A stretch of DNA of 49,127 nt from Chondrus crispus (GCF_000350225.1 NW_005179142.1:78971-128097); one strand, 5' to 3'; counted from the stretch's first letter, positions 1-9,575 are shown. Program-made: numbers and translations. Notes: generated from the letters alone by a model not told the origin.

Positions 1-2236
1 ACGTCTGTACCATAAGATTACCAATCGTTGGTACAAGATTGGTACAACTCAAATCGAAAAAAGCAGGCGCATACAGGCGAACTATCGTAAGAAAAGACGT
101 AGACGTGTTGATTTGAAGTTCCGCGCAAATCAAACTACTGAAAGCCCACAGTAAATAGTGTGTTAGCATGCTGGTACCCGCCGGGGACGAGGCAGGTGAC
201 GGATGGTAGCTAGTCGGCGGCGAGCTAAGCGAGCTCGGCGTCGCCGACTGGTCCGTCACCGCCAATATCTCCTCCGTTTCGGTTCCGCGCGCTGTCGGGA
301 GTTCAGACAGGGACTCGACCGACAGCACCGGCCTTGTCCGCGCGTTGCGCGTGAATCTTCTCACCGAATCGGACGGTGCTTGAGGCGACGCGAGCGAGGT
401 CGCCTGTCTTCGAGCCGAGCGGTGCGTCTCGCCTATCGCTTGCGCGTAGCGTGCCACCGCTTGGTAGTCCACGCCCGGATGCGTCGCGAGATAATTCCGC
501 ACCTGCGCGCACGTCGCTGGCAGAAGTCCCTCAACAAAAAGGGACTTCAGGCGCCTGTCCGAAAATACGGTTCCGCAGCGCAACGCCTTGTCCCACAACT
601 GGTTACTGTACACCTCCTCCGTCATATTAGAGCTCTGACGGAAGGAGGTGACATCACCGACCGCTTCGGAAATAACTTCGTCAGTCGCGTACGTGCGCAA
701 TAAAAAGTTAATAACTTCCGCGTAGGTTTCGAGCATATCGCGCTGCTCCGCATCGACCGCCATGGTGTTCCCGTGTAGCCTGGACTGGAGCAAGGCGTGA
801 GCCTGCCCAGTCAAATAGAACTGGAAACACCATACGGCCGCGCCTTCGCTGACCCCATTGTGGTCGCAGGCCATCTTGAAGCGCGCGAGGAATCCTAGCA
901 CCGCGATTGGATCTTGACCACCGAATGTGTGGGTTTTCAGCTGGACGTCCAACTTCTTCCGATATCGGTTAACTCGCCGCGCGGTACTCGCGTCGTAGCG
1001 CGCGCTGCGATTTTCCAGCCTATACGTGCGGTAGTCGACGGCCTTGGTGAACAGGTCGTTCAGCGGCCTGATCACCGGCAACCCTTTCGGATCCCGCCTC
1101 GGGGCAGACCGGCGATCTCTGCCCCTGCGATGGCGGTCTCCTTCTCCGCCGGGGCTACTGTAGCCCTCCGGATCGGAGTCTTCTCGCCGGAACCGACGTC
1201 GGTCGCGCGCATTACGGCCTCTGCGGTCGCTTCTGCGCGATCCGTCCGACTCGGTGTCCTCGTCATCGGAGGGGTATCCACCTCCTCCGGCATCGCGGTA
1301 TCGCGTATAGCGTCCGTCGCGGTTATCATCGGAGGGGTAACCGACCCCTCCGGCATCGCGGTATCGCGCGTAGCGTCCGTCGCGGTTCTTGCGCGTCGCC
1401 CTGTGGCGACATCTTGTGTCTTCTTCCTCGGAGGGGTTTTCTGTACCCTCCGAGGTGTAGCCTTGAGCGCCGGGTGCGCTTCTCCTGCTCGACCGATACG
1501 GCTGTCGCTTTTCTGTCGCGAAGCGCCCCAGGCGGTTTTCTGTCCCGCGGGGGCCAGCCGTATCGGCGAGTACGGGAGGGCCATTTTCTGTGGGCCCTCC
1601 TGTAGCACCATAAATTGGTGGGAGGTAAATGGTCTTACCCTCCGGGTGAGGGGCCATTGTACCGATCCCGGGTGCGGCGCCGATCGGTTCAGCGTGCGTT
1701 AGCGTAGGATCCGGAGCGGTTGAGTCGCGCTGTTCGCGCGCGTCGACTCCTGCTCCGGCGAAGGTCGTGGCCAGACGATTGGCCACGGCGGAGCTGATCG
1801 CTCCCTTTAGAGCCGTACCGGACGGGGATTCTTCATCCACAGTGGTGAGCGCGGTCACCACCTCGCATTGGACTTGAGCGGGTAGAAGTTCGTCCAAAAG
1901 CGGTGGTATCGCGCTGCGTACGTGCGCGTCCACGAGCGCGGGCACCGTTCGGTCGAGGCATACGCGCGCTACCTGGGGGAGTTCCGTAGCGAGGAACTCC
2001 TCGACCCAGGCCTGGATGCGCGGCTGAATCGCGTCGACCATCCATTGGACGCGATTCTCAGTGCCTGCCGACGCGGCCGGCGTAACATCCGATGCGGACG
2101 CTCGCGTGCGGCCCGGTCGCGGTGGCGGTCGCAGCAGGGCTTCCGGGTTCTCCACCCGGGGGCGCGGCGCGCCACTGCCACTGCGGGTGCTCAGACGCCC
2201 GGAGGCGGAGTCTGCCCCTTGATCCGGTCGGTTCAT
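1..2236 (-). CDS. Gag-like polyprotein of LTR retrotransposon (partial, 3' end outside window)
   Basis: From the ATG at 2236-2234 the frame stays open for 745 codons to the left edge; an in-frame TGA lies a short way upstream with no other ATG between. Residues about 1-75 are Pro/Arg/Ser-rich. About 75-150 looks helical. About 200-415 is low-complexity and charged, with two copies of a 21-residue unit containing GYPSDD. About 425-600 resembles the retrotransposon Gag capsid fold: a WCFQFYLTGQA segment (like the FLxGxAxxW motif), a YAEVINFLLRTYA helix, then SVE/EVY-like spacing and KSLFVEGLLPAT (like the xxFxxGLxP motif). No CCHC zinc knuckle is seen before the edge. The last 55 or so codons are AT-richer and may be a linker toward protease/Pol. 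Gag assembles the virus-like particle that packages element RNA. The frame is certain; the Gag call rests on motif pattern. Confidence 0.72.
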   Translation of the reverse strand, partial: MNRPDQGADSASGRLSTRSGSGAPRPRVENPEALLRPPPRPGRTRASASDVTPAASAGTENRVQWMVDAIQPRIQAWVEEFLATELPQVARVCLDRTVPALVDAHVRSAIPPLLDELLPAQVQCEVVTALTTVDEESPSGTALKGAISSAVANRLATTFAGAGVDAREQRDSTAPDPTLTHAEPIGAAPGIGTMAPHPEGKTIYLPPIYGATGGPTENGPPVLADTAGPRGTENRLGRFATEKRQPYRSSRRSAPGAQGYTSEGTENPSEEEDTRCRHRATRKNRDGRYARYRDAGGVGYPSDDNRDGRYTRYRDAGGGGYPSDDEDTESDGSRRSDRRGRNARDRRRFRREDSDPEGYSSPGGEGDRHRRGRDRRSAPRRDPKGLPVIRPLNDLFTKAVDYRTYRLENRSARYDASTARRVNRYRKKLDVQLKTHTFGGQDPIAVLGFLARFKMACDHNGVSEGAAVWCFQFYLTGQAHALLQSRLHGNTMAVDAEQRDMLETYAEVINFLLRTYATDEVISEAVGDVTSFRQSSNMTEEVYSNQLWDKALRCGTVFSDRRLKSLFVEGLLPATCAQVRNYLATHPGVDYQAVARYAQAIGETHRSARRQATSLASPQAPSDSVRRFTRNARTRPVLSVESLSELPTARGTETEEILAVTDQSATPSSLSSPPTSYHPSPASSPAGTSMLTHYLLWAFSSLICAELQINTSTSFLTIVRLYAPAFFDLSCTNLVPTIGNLMVQT
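1268..1393 (-). repeat. Two tandem 63-bp units inside gag
   Basis: Two adjacent copies (1268-1330 and 1331-1393) differ at only a few bases and keep the reading frame. Each encodes a 21-residue unit of the form NRDGRYxRYRDAGGxGYPSD. The unit lies in the charged low-complexity part of the Gag frame. An in-frame repeat of this kind normally arises by replication slippage. Confidence 0.85.
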
Positions 2237-2348
2237 CGTCGAATACGCTTCGCGATCGACGCGGTGATTTCTCAACCTTTTCCGTCCGTACGGTTCTGCG
2301 CAGAGCGGGCGTCAAGGCGCGCGGCTCTACCTCGAGAGTTGTACCCCT

Positions 2349-2362
2349 CCACAAGAGTACCA
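2349..2362 (-). other. Candidate primer binding site
   Basis: Three bases after the LTR ends in CA, the minus strand reads TGGTACTCTTGTGG. A sequence starting with TGG at this place is where a tRNA 3' end (CCA) primes minus-strand DNA synthesis. I cannot match it to a specific tRNA. It sits in the loop of an inverted repeat with 12-bp arms (2334-2345 and 2369-2380). Confidence 0.4.
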
Positions 2363-2365
2363 AAA

Positions 2366-2973
2366 TGTGGTACAACTCTCCTCAAACCCTAGCGGGCGAG
2401 AGGCTCGGAGGATGAGCCGAGGGAGCTCGCGACGCGAGACGCGCGGCGCGCGGTTACCGAACGGTCGGACTTGCGAAAAGGGAGTGGCACACTGGCCGGT
2501 TACGCGCAGTCGTCCCGAGGTGCTAGATCGGAGACGACCGGTAACGGGTTAGAAGCCAACGCGCGAGAGAATACCGAAACGGCAGTACGTAGGCGCGAAA
2601 GGGAGGGGGGCAAGTCTGCCCCCCGTGTTTACTGCGAGGACGGTGTCCAGGTCTTAACCCCTCAGAGGGACGCCCGGGACACCTGTCCAATACAGTACCT
2701 GTCACTTACTGTGGACCAGGTACTGTACGCGATTGAAAATCTAGCGCCGTCATTACACTACCGCACGGATCCTCACACTACGCGCTTGCATTACACTGCG
2801 CGCGCATTATCCCCACACGGTTCCTTACACTACACGTGTACCCAAGCGTACACCCGTCACTTGCTGCGCCCGTTCGGTAATCATGCGTATTACACGTGGG
2901 CCACGGTGCCGCGTGCCCGCTGCGCGCGGCCGCTCCTACTGTACACCGACCGCGGATCGGTCGTTGTACCACA
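2366..2973 (-). repeat. 5' LTR of the retrotransposon, 608 bp
   Basis: The block is bounded by a perfect 11-bp inverted repeat, TGTGGTACAAC at 2366-2376 and GTTGTACCACA at 2963-2973, so it starts with TG and ends with CA as LTRs do. It contains no convincing coding frame. Around 2750-2900 a TTACACTAC-like word recurs at irregular spacing and could belong to the U3 promoter, since transcription toward gag would start here. Only one LTR is in the window, so identity with a partner cannot be checked. Confidence 0.68.
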
Positions 2974-2995
2974 AGTATAACCCCCCTATAGGAAT
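2974..2995 (+). repeat. Left terminal inverted repeat of pogo element
   Basis: AGTATAACCCC followed by CCTATAGGAAT matches the reverse complement of the right end at 20 of 22 positions. Its first base (C of CAGTAT) is absent because the LTR of the retrotransposon abuts at 2973. Confidence 0.75.
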
Positions 2996-3079
2996 GGGGT
3001 CGGTGGAATCTAGTCATATTCATAGTGAGGGGTGTATCCGTCGAAGAGGTACACTTTTCAAATATTTTACACGTGTAGG

Positions 3080-4656
3080 CTAGCCCCAAAAGGACGTTAT
3101 TTTCGTCTGAATGGCGCTATCCTGCTGATCACGCCTTATCTCGCGCTGAACACGAGAAATACCTCCTGTAGTGTGAGCATAGCCTCCATACTGCTCCATA
3201 ATAAGCCTTGCAGTAGCAAGGATGCGCAGCTGCTCCCGACGGGAAGGCAAACTTGGAGGGGTTTGACCTTCCATATCTTCATTCTCGCCTGTATCTGTCA
3301 TTCCATTAAGAACAAACCCAATGATTTCATCATCTGTGACCTCTGCCGATGCACTGTTCTCTGAGGGATTGTTAAGAAGTGTTTCAACAAGCATCCGACG
3401 ATCTACTGTGCGTACCACATCTGATATGTCATCTCGCAATGACGTCAACTCATTTTCAACCCCCTCCACTGCAACACTGTCTATATCTCCATCAACCAGT
3501 TTAGTGTGACGCCAGCAATTATAAATTGCTTCGGCAGGAAGTTCATTCCAGCATTTCTGAATCCATCTCATTGCTTGCAAAACATCGACCTTGTAAATGT
3601 TCCTTTCACCGATATCAATGTAATCCAAAACCCTTGCAATTTGCAAGCGGCGATACCGACATTTGACGGCAGCAATAATACCCGCATCACACGCTTGGAT
3701 CAAAGATGTCATGTTCGGAGGCAGAAATATAACGCGCGTGTTCGAAAGGTTGAAAGCGGCAACTTCGTGATCTTTTCCATGGGCAGAGCAATTGTCCAAC
3801 AAAAGAACTACTGTCCTCCCACGAAGTCGCACATGAGTGTTAAAACGCTCTAACCATTCATTAAAAAGTATCTTTGTCATCTATGCCTTTGCATTCCACC
3901 TGTAGTCAATCCCAATTCTACTCCGCTCTTTCTTCTAAATGCCCTTGGTTTTTCTGCCGGCCCAATGATTCGCAACGGAAGTTTGTCCGTACCAGTTGCA
4001 TTGCAGCACGCAAGACATGTAATGCGTGCTTTGTCTTTTTTAGTTCCGCTTACCTGCTGTGCGGCAATTGTGTTATCAGGCGCAAGACAGTACTGAAGTC
4101 CGAACTCGTCAGCGATGTATATATCTTCATGCGCATATGTGCGGATTTTTTCCCTGAGAGCTGGCAGTAATTCCGTCGCCACAACAGTTTCGGCAGAGGC
4201 ACTTTCGCCGTGCATTTTAATGCGTCGAAATCCGTGTCTTTGTTTGAATTTGTACAACCAGCCGTTGCTGAACTTCATATCAATCTTTTCACTGTCTTCG
4301 AGCTCGTTGTTAACCTCGCCTAATATCTGATTTGCTTTTTCCTTGATAGCAAGATCTGAAAGAGCAACACTCTTGCTTGCACAATCAGATACCCACAAAG
4401 CAAGCCCTTCGTCTAGGCGATCATTGAGGAGTGGCCCGCGCCGCTTTTGATTCGGAGTTGCAGAGGTTGAAAGAGCTGCTCTCTTGGCAATTATTTTGGA
4501 AATGGTCGGCTGCGGCACAGGATGGGAAAGATTGAAAGTGTGTGCTGCCCACTGTCCAATGGCTGTCTGATGCACGTTTCTGCCGTCTGCTTTTCTTTTG
4601 TCGATCTCGTGAACTATCTTTTTCTTTTGGGAAATTGTGAGACGAACTCTGGCCAT
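3080..4656 (-). pseudogene. pogo/Tigger-family transposase (frameshift plus stop)
   Basis: The first part (ATG at 4656) has an N-terminal helix-turn-helix (MARVRLTISQKKK onward), a CENP-B/Tc5-type second HTH and the start of the DDE_1 nuclease with the first Asp in IADEFGL. The second part has the other acidic residues in LLLDNCSAHG and QACDAGII, then a variable C-terminus. The two parts are in different frames. A one-base deletion near 3908-3911 breaks the GVELG segment, and 16 bases further a TGG-to-TAG change at 3883-3881 stops the second frame just before MTKILFNEW. The DDE triad itself is intact, so inactivation looks recent. The enzyme would cut and paste DNA at TA sites using its terminal repeats. 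An upstream in-frame extension to 4797 has no family-like content. Confidence 0.88.
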
Positions 4657-5064
4657 GATGCTGTCTGTCAAATCGGTGTTGTTCAAGAATTGCGACTTCA
4701 CGATGCGCCACAGCTCAAAAAAGCGTCCTCCTAGACTAAATGCAATGCAGTACAGAGCTGTATTGCGCTGTATCAAGCAGAATAACACCAAGGGCATTCA
4801 ATAAAATGTCGTTACGAAATGCGCGGCCTAGAATGGATCTTTTTTGGATCTATCTGATCCGGTTGAATGATCATTTGGAGATTAAACTATTATTATACGG
4901 AGGTTGCCAGAACCTGAAATTATAAGTGAAAATTAGGGCCCTATCCAAGAAGTGTATTCTTGAATTCGTATTACTAGCACCCCCCTGAACAGGCCAAAAA
5001 CACGGAACCAGCATCGGTGGAGCATGGATGTATTCGTTTACAGGGGTTATTCCTTTTGAGGAGA

Positions 5065-5086
5065 TTCATATAGAGGGGTTATACTG
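5065..5086 (-). repeat. Right terminal inverted repeat of pogo element
   Basis: Read inward on the minus strand it begins CAGTATAACCCCTC if the terminal C at 5086 is counted. It pairs with 2974-2995 and is followed outside by TA at 5087-5088. Confidence 0.75.
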
Positions 5087-5499
5087 TAATGCAGAGCAGA
5101 CACTGCTGTAGCATTCCGGGAAAGTATGATGAATGGCTTCGAGCATGAGCTACTGTAATGCTGTACGGTAGTGCTGACACTGTACAATACTCTACTGTCG
5201 GGAATACAGATAGCTTTACACTATCTGGTACTGTACAGGTGCAGTCTACAGTAGAGTTACATTGGCTCTCTGGTCCTGCGAGTGGTCGATACTGTACAGC
5301 AGCACGGTCCCTTCTCGCGTTGGAATAGTGGGGGCGAGGGCAGGTTTCGCGTGCCCAAAGTCCATTTCAAGCACTCGCGACTCCCACAAATCCTCGTCCC
5401 TCCTCACCTCCGGGTGTCAGGATCTCAACACGCCTCAATCTCCTGCCCGACCTTCACGCTGCCCCTCCGCATCAACGCTGCGACCCCATTGCCTCCACC
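5087..5499. other. Promoter-side intergenic region with many TACTGTA/CTGTACAG words
   Basis: Non-coding spacer between the pogo element and the glycosyltransferase gene. Words related to TACTGTA, TACAGTA and CTGTACAG occur repeatedly between about 5090 and 5300. They resemble the TA-CAGTA terminus of the pogo element next door, but could also be promoter sites of the downstream gene. No classic TATA box stands out. Confidence 0.4.
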
Positions 5500-7671
5500 A
5501 TGAGGTACGCCCACATGGTCAGGAAGTATGAGGCCGCCTCCACGTACGACAGCGCCCCCCCACCCCGCAAGTTTGCACTCTCCAAGCACGCCACTACCGT
5601 CGTCCTCGACTTGCGCAACTTTCTGCGCTCCATCCTGGGTCCTCGTCTCGTCCTTGTCCTCATTGCCTTCCCCTTCATTCTAGCTCTCTTCATTCTTTTT
5701 ATCCGTGGCACCACCCATAGAAAGCTCATTCGCGAGGCCGCCGTCCCGGGCTGGGAGAAATATGGATACGATCAAATTCGCGCCGGCGAATCGAAAAATT
5801 CTATCTTCCGGACCGCCATTCGTCTCGAATCATACCTCAACGTCCTCCAAAAACGCCGCAGCTTTAAAGTCAATTCCCGCACCAGCATCTCCTTGGTCGC
5901 CGCGTGCAAAAACCAAAAAAAAAGTCTCACCGTAGCTCTCCCAGCCTGGGAAGCCGTCAAGGAGATTGATGAAATCGTCCTCGTCGACTGGGGCTCCACC
6001 TCGGACCAGTGGGATGACATACCCCTGCTTGACACACTCATCCGCACAGGCCGCCTCTCTTTCATCCGCATTCCCGACGCGGGTGACTGGGTCCTATCGC
6101 GTGCGTACAATCTCGCTGCAAGATTTGTCACTAGCAAGCACATTCTCCGCGTCGATTGCGACACATATGTCAATCCCCACTTTGTCGAAAACCACCCTCG
6201 ACCAGGGCGAAGAGAGTTTTACACTATCGCGTCTGGCACCGAACGCAATGAGAATGACCGCAAGTTGCAAGGCGTCTGGTTTGCCAGAACGGATAATTTC
6301 TTGAAAGTTGGAGGCTATGACGAGCGCATCACCGAGTATGGGTATGAGGATCTAGATTTGTACGACCGTTTTCATAGAGTTGCCAAACTTGAGCAAAAGG
6401 GTATCAATTTGGACATGCTTAAGCATAGCATTATAGGACATTTGCTGTGGGAGAAGGAGCGGTCACACAAAATATCGACTCGCATGAATGAGGCCATCGC
6501 CAAAATCGCTGTGCCCTGGCTTTCTATTTATAAAGCGAGCCGTGGCATGGATTACTCCTATTCGTACTCTGACAAGCATCTTGATGTCTACGCTCATATC
6601 AAAAGGACACCTGCGGACCCACTCAGCAATAAGTCGGAAAAAGAAAGAGAGGAGCTCAAACGCGATGTTCTTCAAAAAGCATTGCACGATGATTACAACA
6701 TTCCTTGGGACATCCTACCATCCTTTACTGACGATGACCTCGAGTTCCTCGCCACATATTTTGACGATCGAACTAGCAAGCACATCGTTATCGTTTGCCT
6801 GGATGGTGTGGATACGGTTTCAAATGTCTTTAACCTCGTTTCTGCTGTTCAGCTTGGGCTAGCTTCAGGACGTCCAATAATTGCTATCTGGCGTGGTCCA
6901 AATGGCAGTGAAATAGACCAGACTGACGGGGCCGCTGTCGGTCAGCTTTTCGATTTGGCAGCCACCAACGAATTAATTTCACAAGCTGCCGACTCGCGCG
7001 TCGCTACAAAGTATTCGCTGCTCGAGACGACGAGGCTCATTGCTGCTAAGGAATGGCCCTGTATCGAATCATTTGACGTTTGCGCTGAAAAGTACGACAA
7101 TGCTTTTAGTACTCTCTCTGAGATTGTCACAATTCGGAGACATGTCTACGACGAGGTGGAAGCAGTGCCATTGAACATCCTCAAAAACGGGTTTCTGAGA
7201 TTGACAAATATGACCAAGATTGGCAACGAGGAAACGCGGGCGTTAGCATACAAGTCACTGGTACAGTCTCCCATTGTGCGGGATCAGCAAGCAACTTTCT
7301 CGTCGGAGGCAGCGGTTGGTGTAATTGCTGAGACGGATACGGGAATTAAGCAACTGGCGGCGAATGCTCGGGCGAAGCACAGGAAAGCGTTTGCTCCTGG
7401 GAATAAGGAGGAAGTTCCAATTGTCGGGGCAATGCATCATGCCATGCGGCGGGAGCTGAGTCGAGGAAAGAAGAGTAATGAAGGGTACTGCGAGGACGAG
7501 ACGTGCAGTGTGGAAGAAGTAGCAAAAGAGGTGGCAAATGTTTTATCAATATGCAATGCGAAAGAGCTGTTTCCACCAGTTAAAGCAGCGAAGAGGGAGG
7601 ACTGGATGACAAGAGGAGATGTGATCAGCATGATGGTGGCTGACTTGCGAATACTTCATCGCAACTACTAG
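5500..7671 (+). CDS. Type II membrane glycosyltransferase, GT2/GT7C-like N-half with a second Rossmann-like C-half
   Basis: 723 residues with a short cytosolic N-terminus, one membrane segment at about 48-69 (signal anchor) and a lumenal catalytic part, the topology of a Golgi enzyme. Residues about 128-300 look like a GT-A fold: SLVAACKNQKKSL, EIVLVDWGS, a DxD metal site in RVDCDTYV (219-221), and the galactosyltransferase C-terminal signature GGYDERITEYGYEDLDLYDR at 271-290. From about 425 a second region begins with HIVIVCLDGVD and GLASGRPIIAIWRG, which recalls nucleotide-sugar-binding folds seen in fucosyltransferase-like families, but I cannot assign it. It probably transfers a sugar onto glycoprotein or matrix polysaccharide; donor and acceptor are unknown. 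No intron is needed. The start at 5500 is the first Met that keeps the anchor near the N-terminus. Confidence 0.82.
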   Translation: MRYAHMVRKYEAASTYDSAPPPRKFALSKHATTVVLDLRNFLRSILGPRLVLVLIAFPFILALFILFIRGTTHRKLIREAAVPGWEKYGYDQIRAGESKNSIFRTAIRLESYLNVLQKRRSFKVNSRTSISLVAACKNQKKSLTVALPAWEAVKEIDEIVLVDWGSTSDQWDDIPLLDTLIRTGRLSFIRIPDAGDWVLSRAYNLAARFVTSKHILRVDCDTYVNPHFVENHPRPGRREFYTIASGTERNENDRKLQGVWFARTDNFLKVGGYDERITEYGYEDLDLYDRFHRVAKLEQKGINLDMLKHSIIGHLLWEKERSHKISTRMNEAIAKIAVPWLSIYKASRGMDYSYSYSDKHLDVYAHIKRTPADPLSNKSEKEREELKRDVLQKALHDDYNIPWDILPSFTDDDLEFLATYFDDRTSKHIVIVCLDGVDTVSNVFNLVSAVQLGLASGRPIIAIWRGPNGSEIDQTDGAAVGQLFDLAATNELISQAADSRVATKYSLLETTRLIAAKEWPCIESFDVCAEKYDNAFSTLSEIVTIRRHVYDEVEAVPLNILKNGFLRLTNMTKIGNEETRALAYKSLVQSPIVRDQQATFSSEAAVGVIAETDTGIKQLAANARAKHRKAFAPGNKEEVPIVGAMHHAMRRELSRGKKSNEGYCEDETCSVEEVAKEVANVLSICNAKELFPPVKAAKREDWMTRGDVISMMVADLRILHRNY

Positions 7672-8708
7672 CAGCATTCCTTCGGCGCCGCTTGGGTAGT
7701 GTTACTACACTCGGGGGTTATTATATATCGCAAATTAGAAGCAGAGGGAGTTACGGAAACCGAGGTGTTATCGCACGGGTGTGAGTGATAACGGGAGATA
7801 ATCAGTCCGGAGTCGTAGACATGTTAGGGGCTGGTTGGAACATGGCATAGAAGTCTGTGAATCACTGACCGCAGAAGATGCCCTGATGGAATTGGACATC
7901 TACGATAGCGTCAGATGATGAAGAGAGTCGATGGAATAAAGTTGTGGTCGGGAACAAAATGATCCAGGATGGGCAAGGATTGTACTCAGAGCGGATTGGC
8001 TGGGCTATTGCACTTGGATAGCCCCACAGATGTGTACAGCACTCATACATTTGAAACACGCGGTATGTATCGTACGTACAGTCGTCTACTGTAATGTACT
8101 GTACATGTGCAATACTTTTTCGAGCTTCATTGCTGTTACACGTGTTCACGCCTCTTGCACCGTCGCGCAGCACAGGTACAAAAAAACAGAATGCTCTTGT
8201 TCATCACCGTCTGGGCTCACGAAGCTTGGCTGGCGTCGTCTCTCGATGCGGCATCGCCTTGACTTGTCAGAGACCTTCAGGAGTCAGAAGGGAGACCCTC
8301 GAGTGTACCGTATGATACATGTGGTACAAAAGTCTCCAAGAGGGGTTTACCGCCGACAACCCTGCATCGGCCGCACGGAAGTTCCTCTTGTCCGTATTGT
8401 GGGCCGGTAGAGTCAGAGCATCAGACAACCTGTTTCGCCCTTTAACACTCTATATCAGTCAGCGTTCATCGATGTTCATTAAATTCTCTGCTCTATATTT
8501 TACGTCCACCGCTCCTCTTCCATCCAAAGCAGCTTTCTCAAACACAAGAAATCAAGCGAACAGCTCGTCCCCTGCCACGCAACCTCGTCCTTGGGTGGTG
8601 TATATTACAAACGCACATCCGCGAGTGTTCAAATGCCATACCCTTCTTCGATAACATCGCAAAAAGGCTGTGACCCTTTCGAAATGGGGTCTTTACGAGC
8701 GGGCTTGC
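7672..8708. other. Intergenic, no gene seen
   Basis: About 1 kb between the converging glycosyltransferase and ETHE1 genes. Short frames here show no family features. A cluster of GTACTGTACATG-like words lies at about 8090-8110. Both 3' untranslated regions should fall in this stretch. Confidence 0.5.
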
Positions 8709-9575
8709 TCACAAATCTGGCGAAATGCCACAATTAAGGTTCGCAGGGACGGCGGTGTCAAACATTTTGGGGTGTGCCAATTTCAAATTGCGCATGATCT
8801 CTTTGAAGTCAACGAGCGTATTCCCGGCATTGAGTCTTGGATTGTGCGCTCTCTCCTCGGCAATGGTGGAAAATAACATACCGCGATAGTCGTGTGCCGG
8901 GTACACGACGGTATCGGGAGGCAAAGAGTACAGTTTCTCAGTGACGCTACGAAACAGGGCGTCCGAGTCGCCTCCCTGAAAGTCGGTGCGGCCACAGCCA
9001 CGGATGAGCAACGAGTCGCCGGTGAAGACCATCGCGGGATAGCCGTCGCCCGCGGGGAGGTAGTAGGACACGCAACCCTCAGTGTGCCCCGGGGTTGCGA
9101 TAACTGTTAGGCTGACAGCACCTCCCAGTGGCACATGGTCCCCGTGCGAGACGAGGACGTTGGCTTTTGCTTTGGAGGCGGCGCCGATGACAGACTTGAC
9201 GTTGGGGAGCTTTTGCTTGAGCAGGCCCGTCGCGGAGATGTGGTCGGCGTGCGCGTGGGTGTTGAGGGCGTAGACTAAGGTAAGGTGGTGCTCGCGGAGG
9301 AGGGTGAGGTCGCGCGTGAGCTGGGTGTCGACGGGGTCGATGAGGATGGCAGAGCGTGTTGGGAGGTGGGCGAGAAGGTAGGTGTAAGTGCAGGAGGTGC
9401 GGTCGAAGAGCTGGCGGAAGAAGAGGGTGGGGGAGTTCATGGTGCCGTCAGTTGTTGGGAGGGGTGTATGGGTTAATGGGGGGCGGAGGGGGAGGCGGGA
9501 GGAAGGAGAGGCTTTAAAAGCGTAGGAAGAGGGTGCAGATTGTGCAATTGGTAGAGATGGTATAGATGTAACCAA
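8709..9575 (-). CDS. ETHE1-type persulfide dioxygenase (metallo-beta-lactamase fold)
   Basis: 288 residues. Metal-site motifs are THAHADH (106-112), GHTEGC (163-168), GDSLLIRGCGRTDF (186-199) and YPAHDY (225-230). The GCGRTDFQGG stretch and the C-terminal AHPKMFDTAVPANLNCG are typical of ETHE1 sulfur dioxygenase and separate it from glyoxalase II. ETHE1 oxidises glutathione persulfide to sulfite in mitochondria, part of sulfide detoxification. The first 45 residues are rich in Ser, Pro and Ala and could be a targeting peptide. A second Met at residue 46 (9440) sits directly before the conserved domain, so two isoforms or a later start are possible. It faces away from the FAD monooxygenase across the palindrome-bearing element. 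Confidence 0.9.
   Translation of the reverse strand: MVTSIPSLPIAQSAPSSYAFKASPSSRLPLRPPLTHTPLPTTDGTMNSPTLFFRQLFDRTSCTYTYLLAHLPTRSAILIDPVDTQLTRDLTLLREHHLTLVYALNTHAHADHISATGLLKQKLPNVKSVIGAASKAKANVLVSHGDHVPLGGAVSLTVIATPGHTEGCVSYYLPAGDGYPAMVFTGDSLLIRGCGRTDFQGGDSDALFRSVTEKLYSLPPDTVVYPAHDYRGMLFSTIAEERAHNPRLNAGNTLVDFKEIMRNLKLAHPKMFDTAVPANLNCGISPDL

Larger units (their letters stand above)
1..2973 (-). mobile_element. LTR retrotransposon, 5' part (runs off left edge)
   Basis: Read on the minus strand the order is LTR (2973-2366), a candidate primer binding site just downstream, a short leader, then a long Gag frame from 2236 that is still open at base 1. This is the standard 5' layout of an LTR retrotransposon. 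Pol and the 3' LTR would lie left of the window, so Ty1/copia versus Ty3/gypsy cannot be decided. The block is visibly more GC-rich than the pogo element next to it, as expected of a separate arrival. The base after the LTR (2974) is already inside the terminal repeat of the neighbouring pogo element, which suggests this retrotransposon inserted into that element. Confidence 0.75.
2974..5086 (-). mobile_element. pogo/Tigger-like DNA transposon, inactive
   Basis: An element of about 2.1 kb with a minus-strand transposase relic (4656-3080) between imperfect inverted repeats at 2974-2995 and 5065-5086. The right end carries the full terminus, ending in ACTG followed by TA (5087-5088), the usual pogo/Tc1-mariner TA target. 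On the left the first base of the terminus and the flanking TA are missing, and the retrotransposon LTR begins exactly there. Confidence 0.8.

Noticed and set aside
203..1702. Plus-strand open frames of 166 and 262 codons
   Set aside because: They lie opposite the much longer minus-strand Gag frame, are Arg/Ser/Val-biased and show no domain; they are mirror artefacts of GC-rich coding sequence.
3080..5086. Upstream start of the first transposase at 4797
   Set aside because: The extra 47 residues do not resemble the family; MARVRLTISQ at 4656 is the typical N-terminus.
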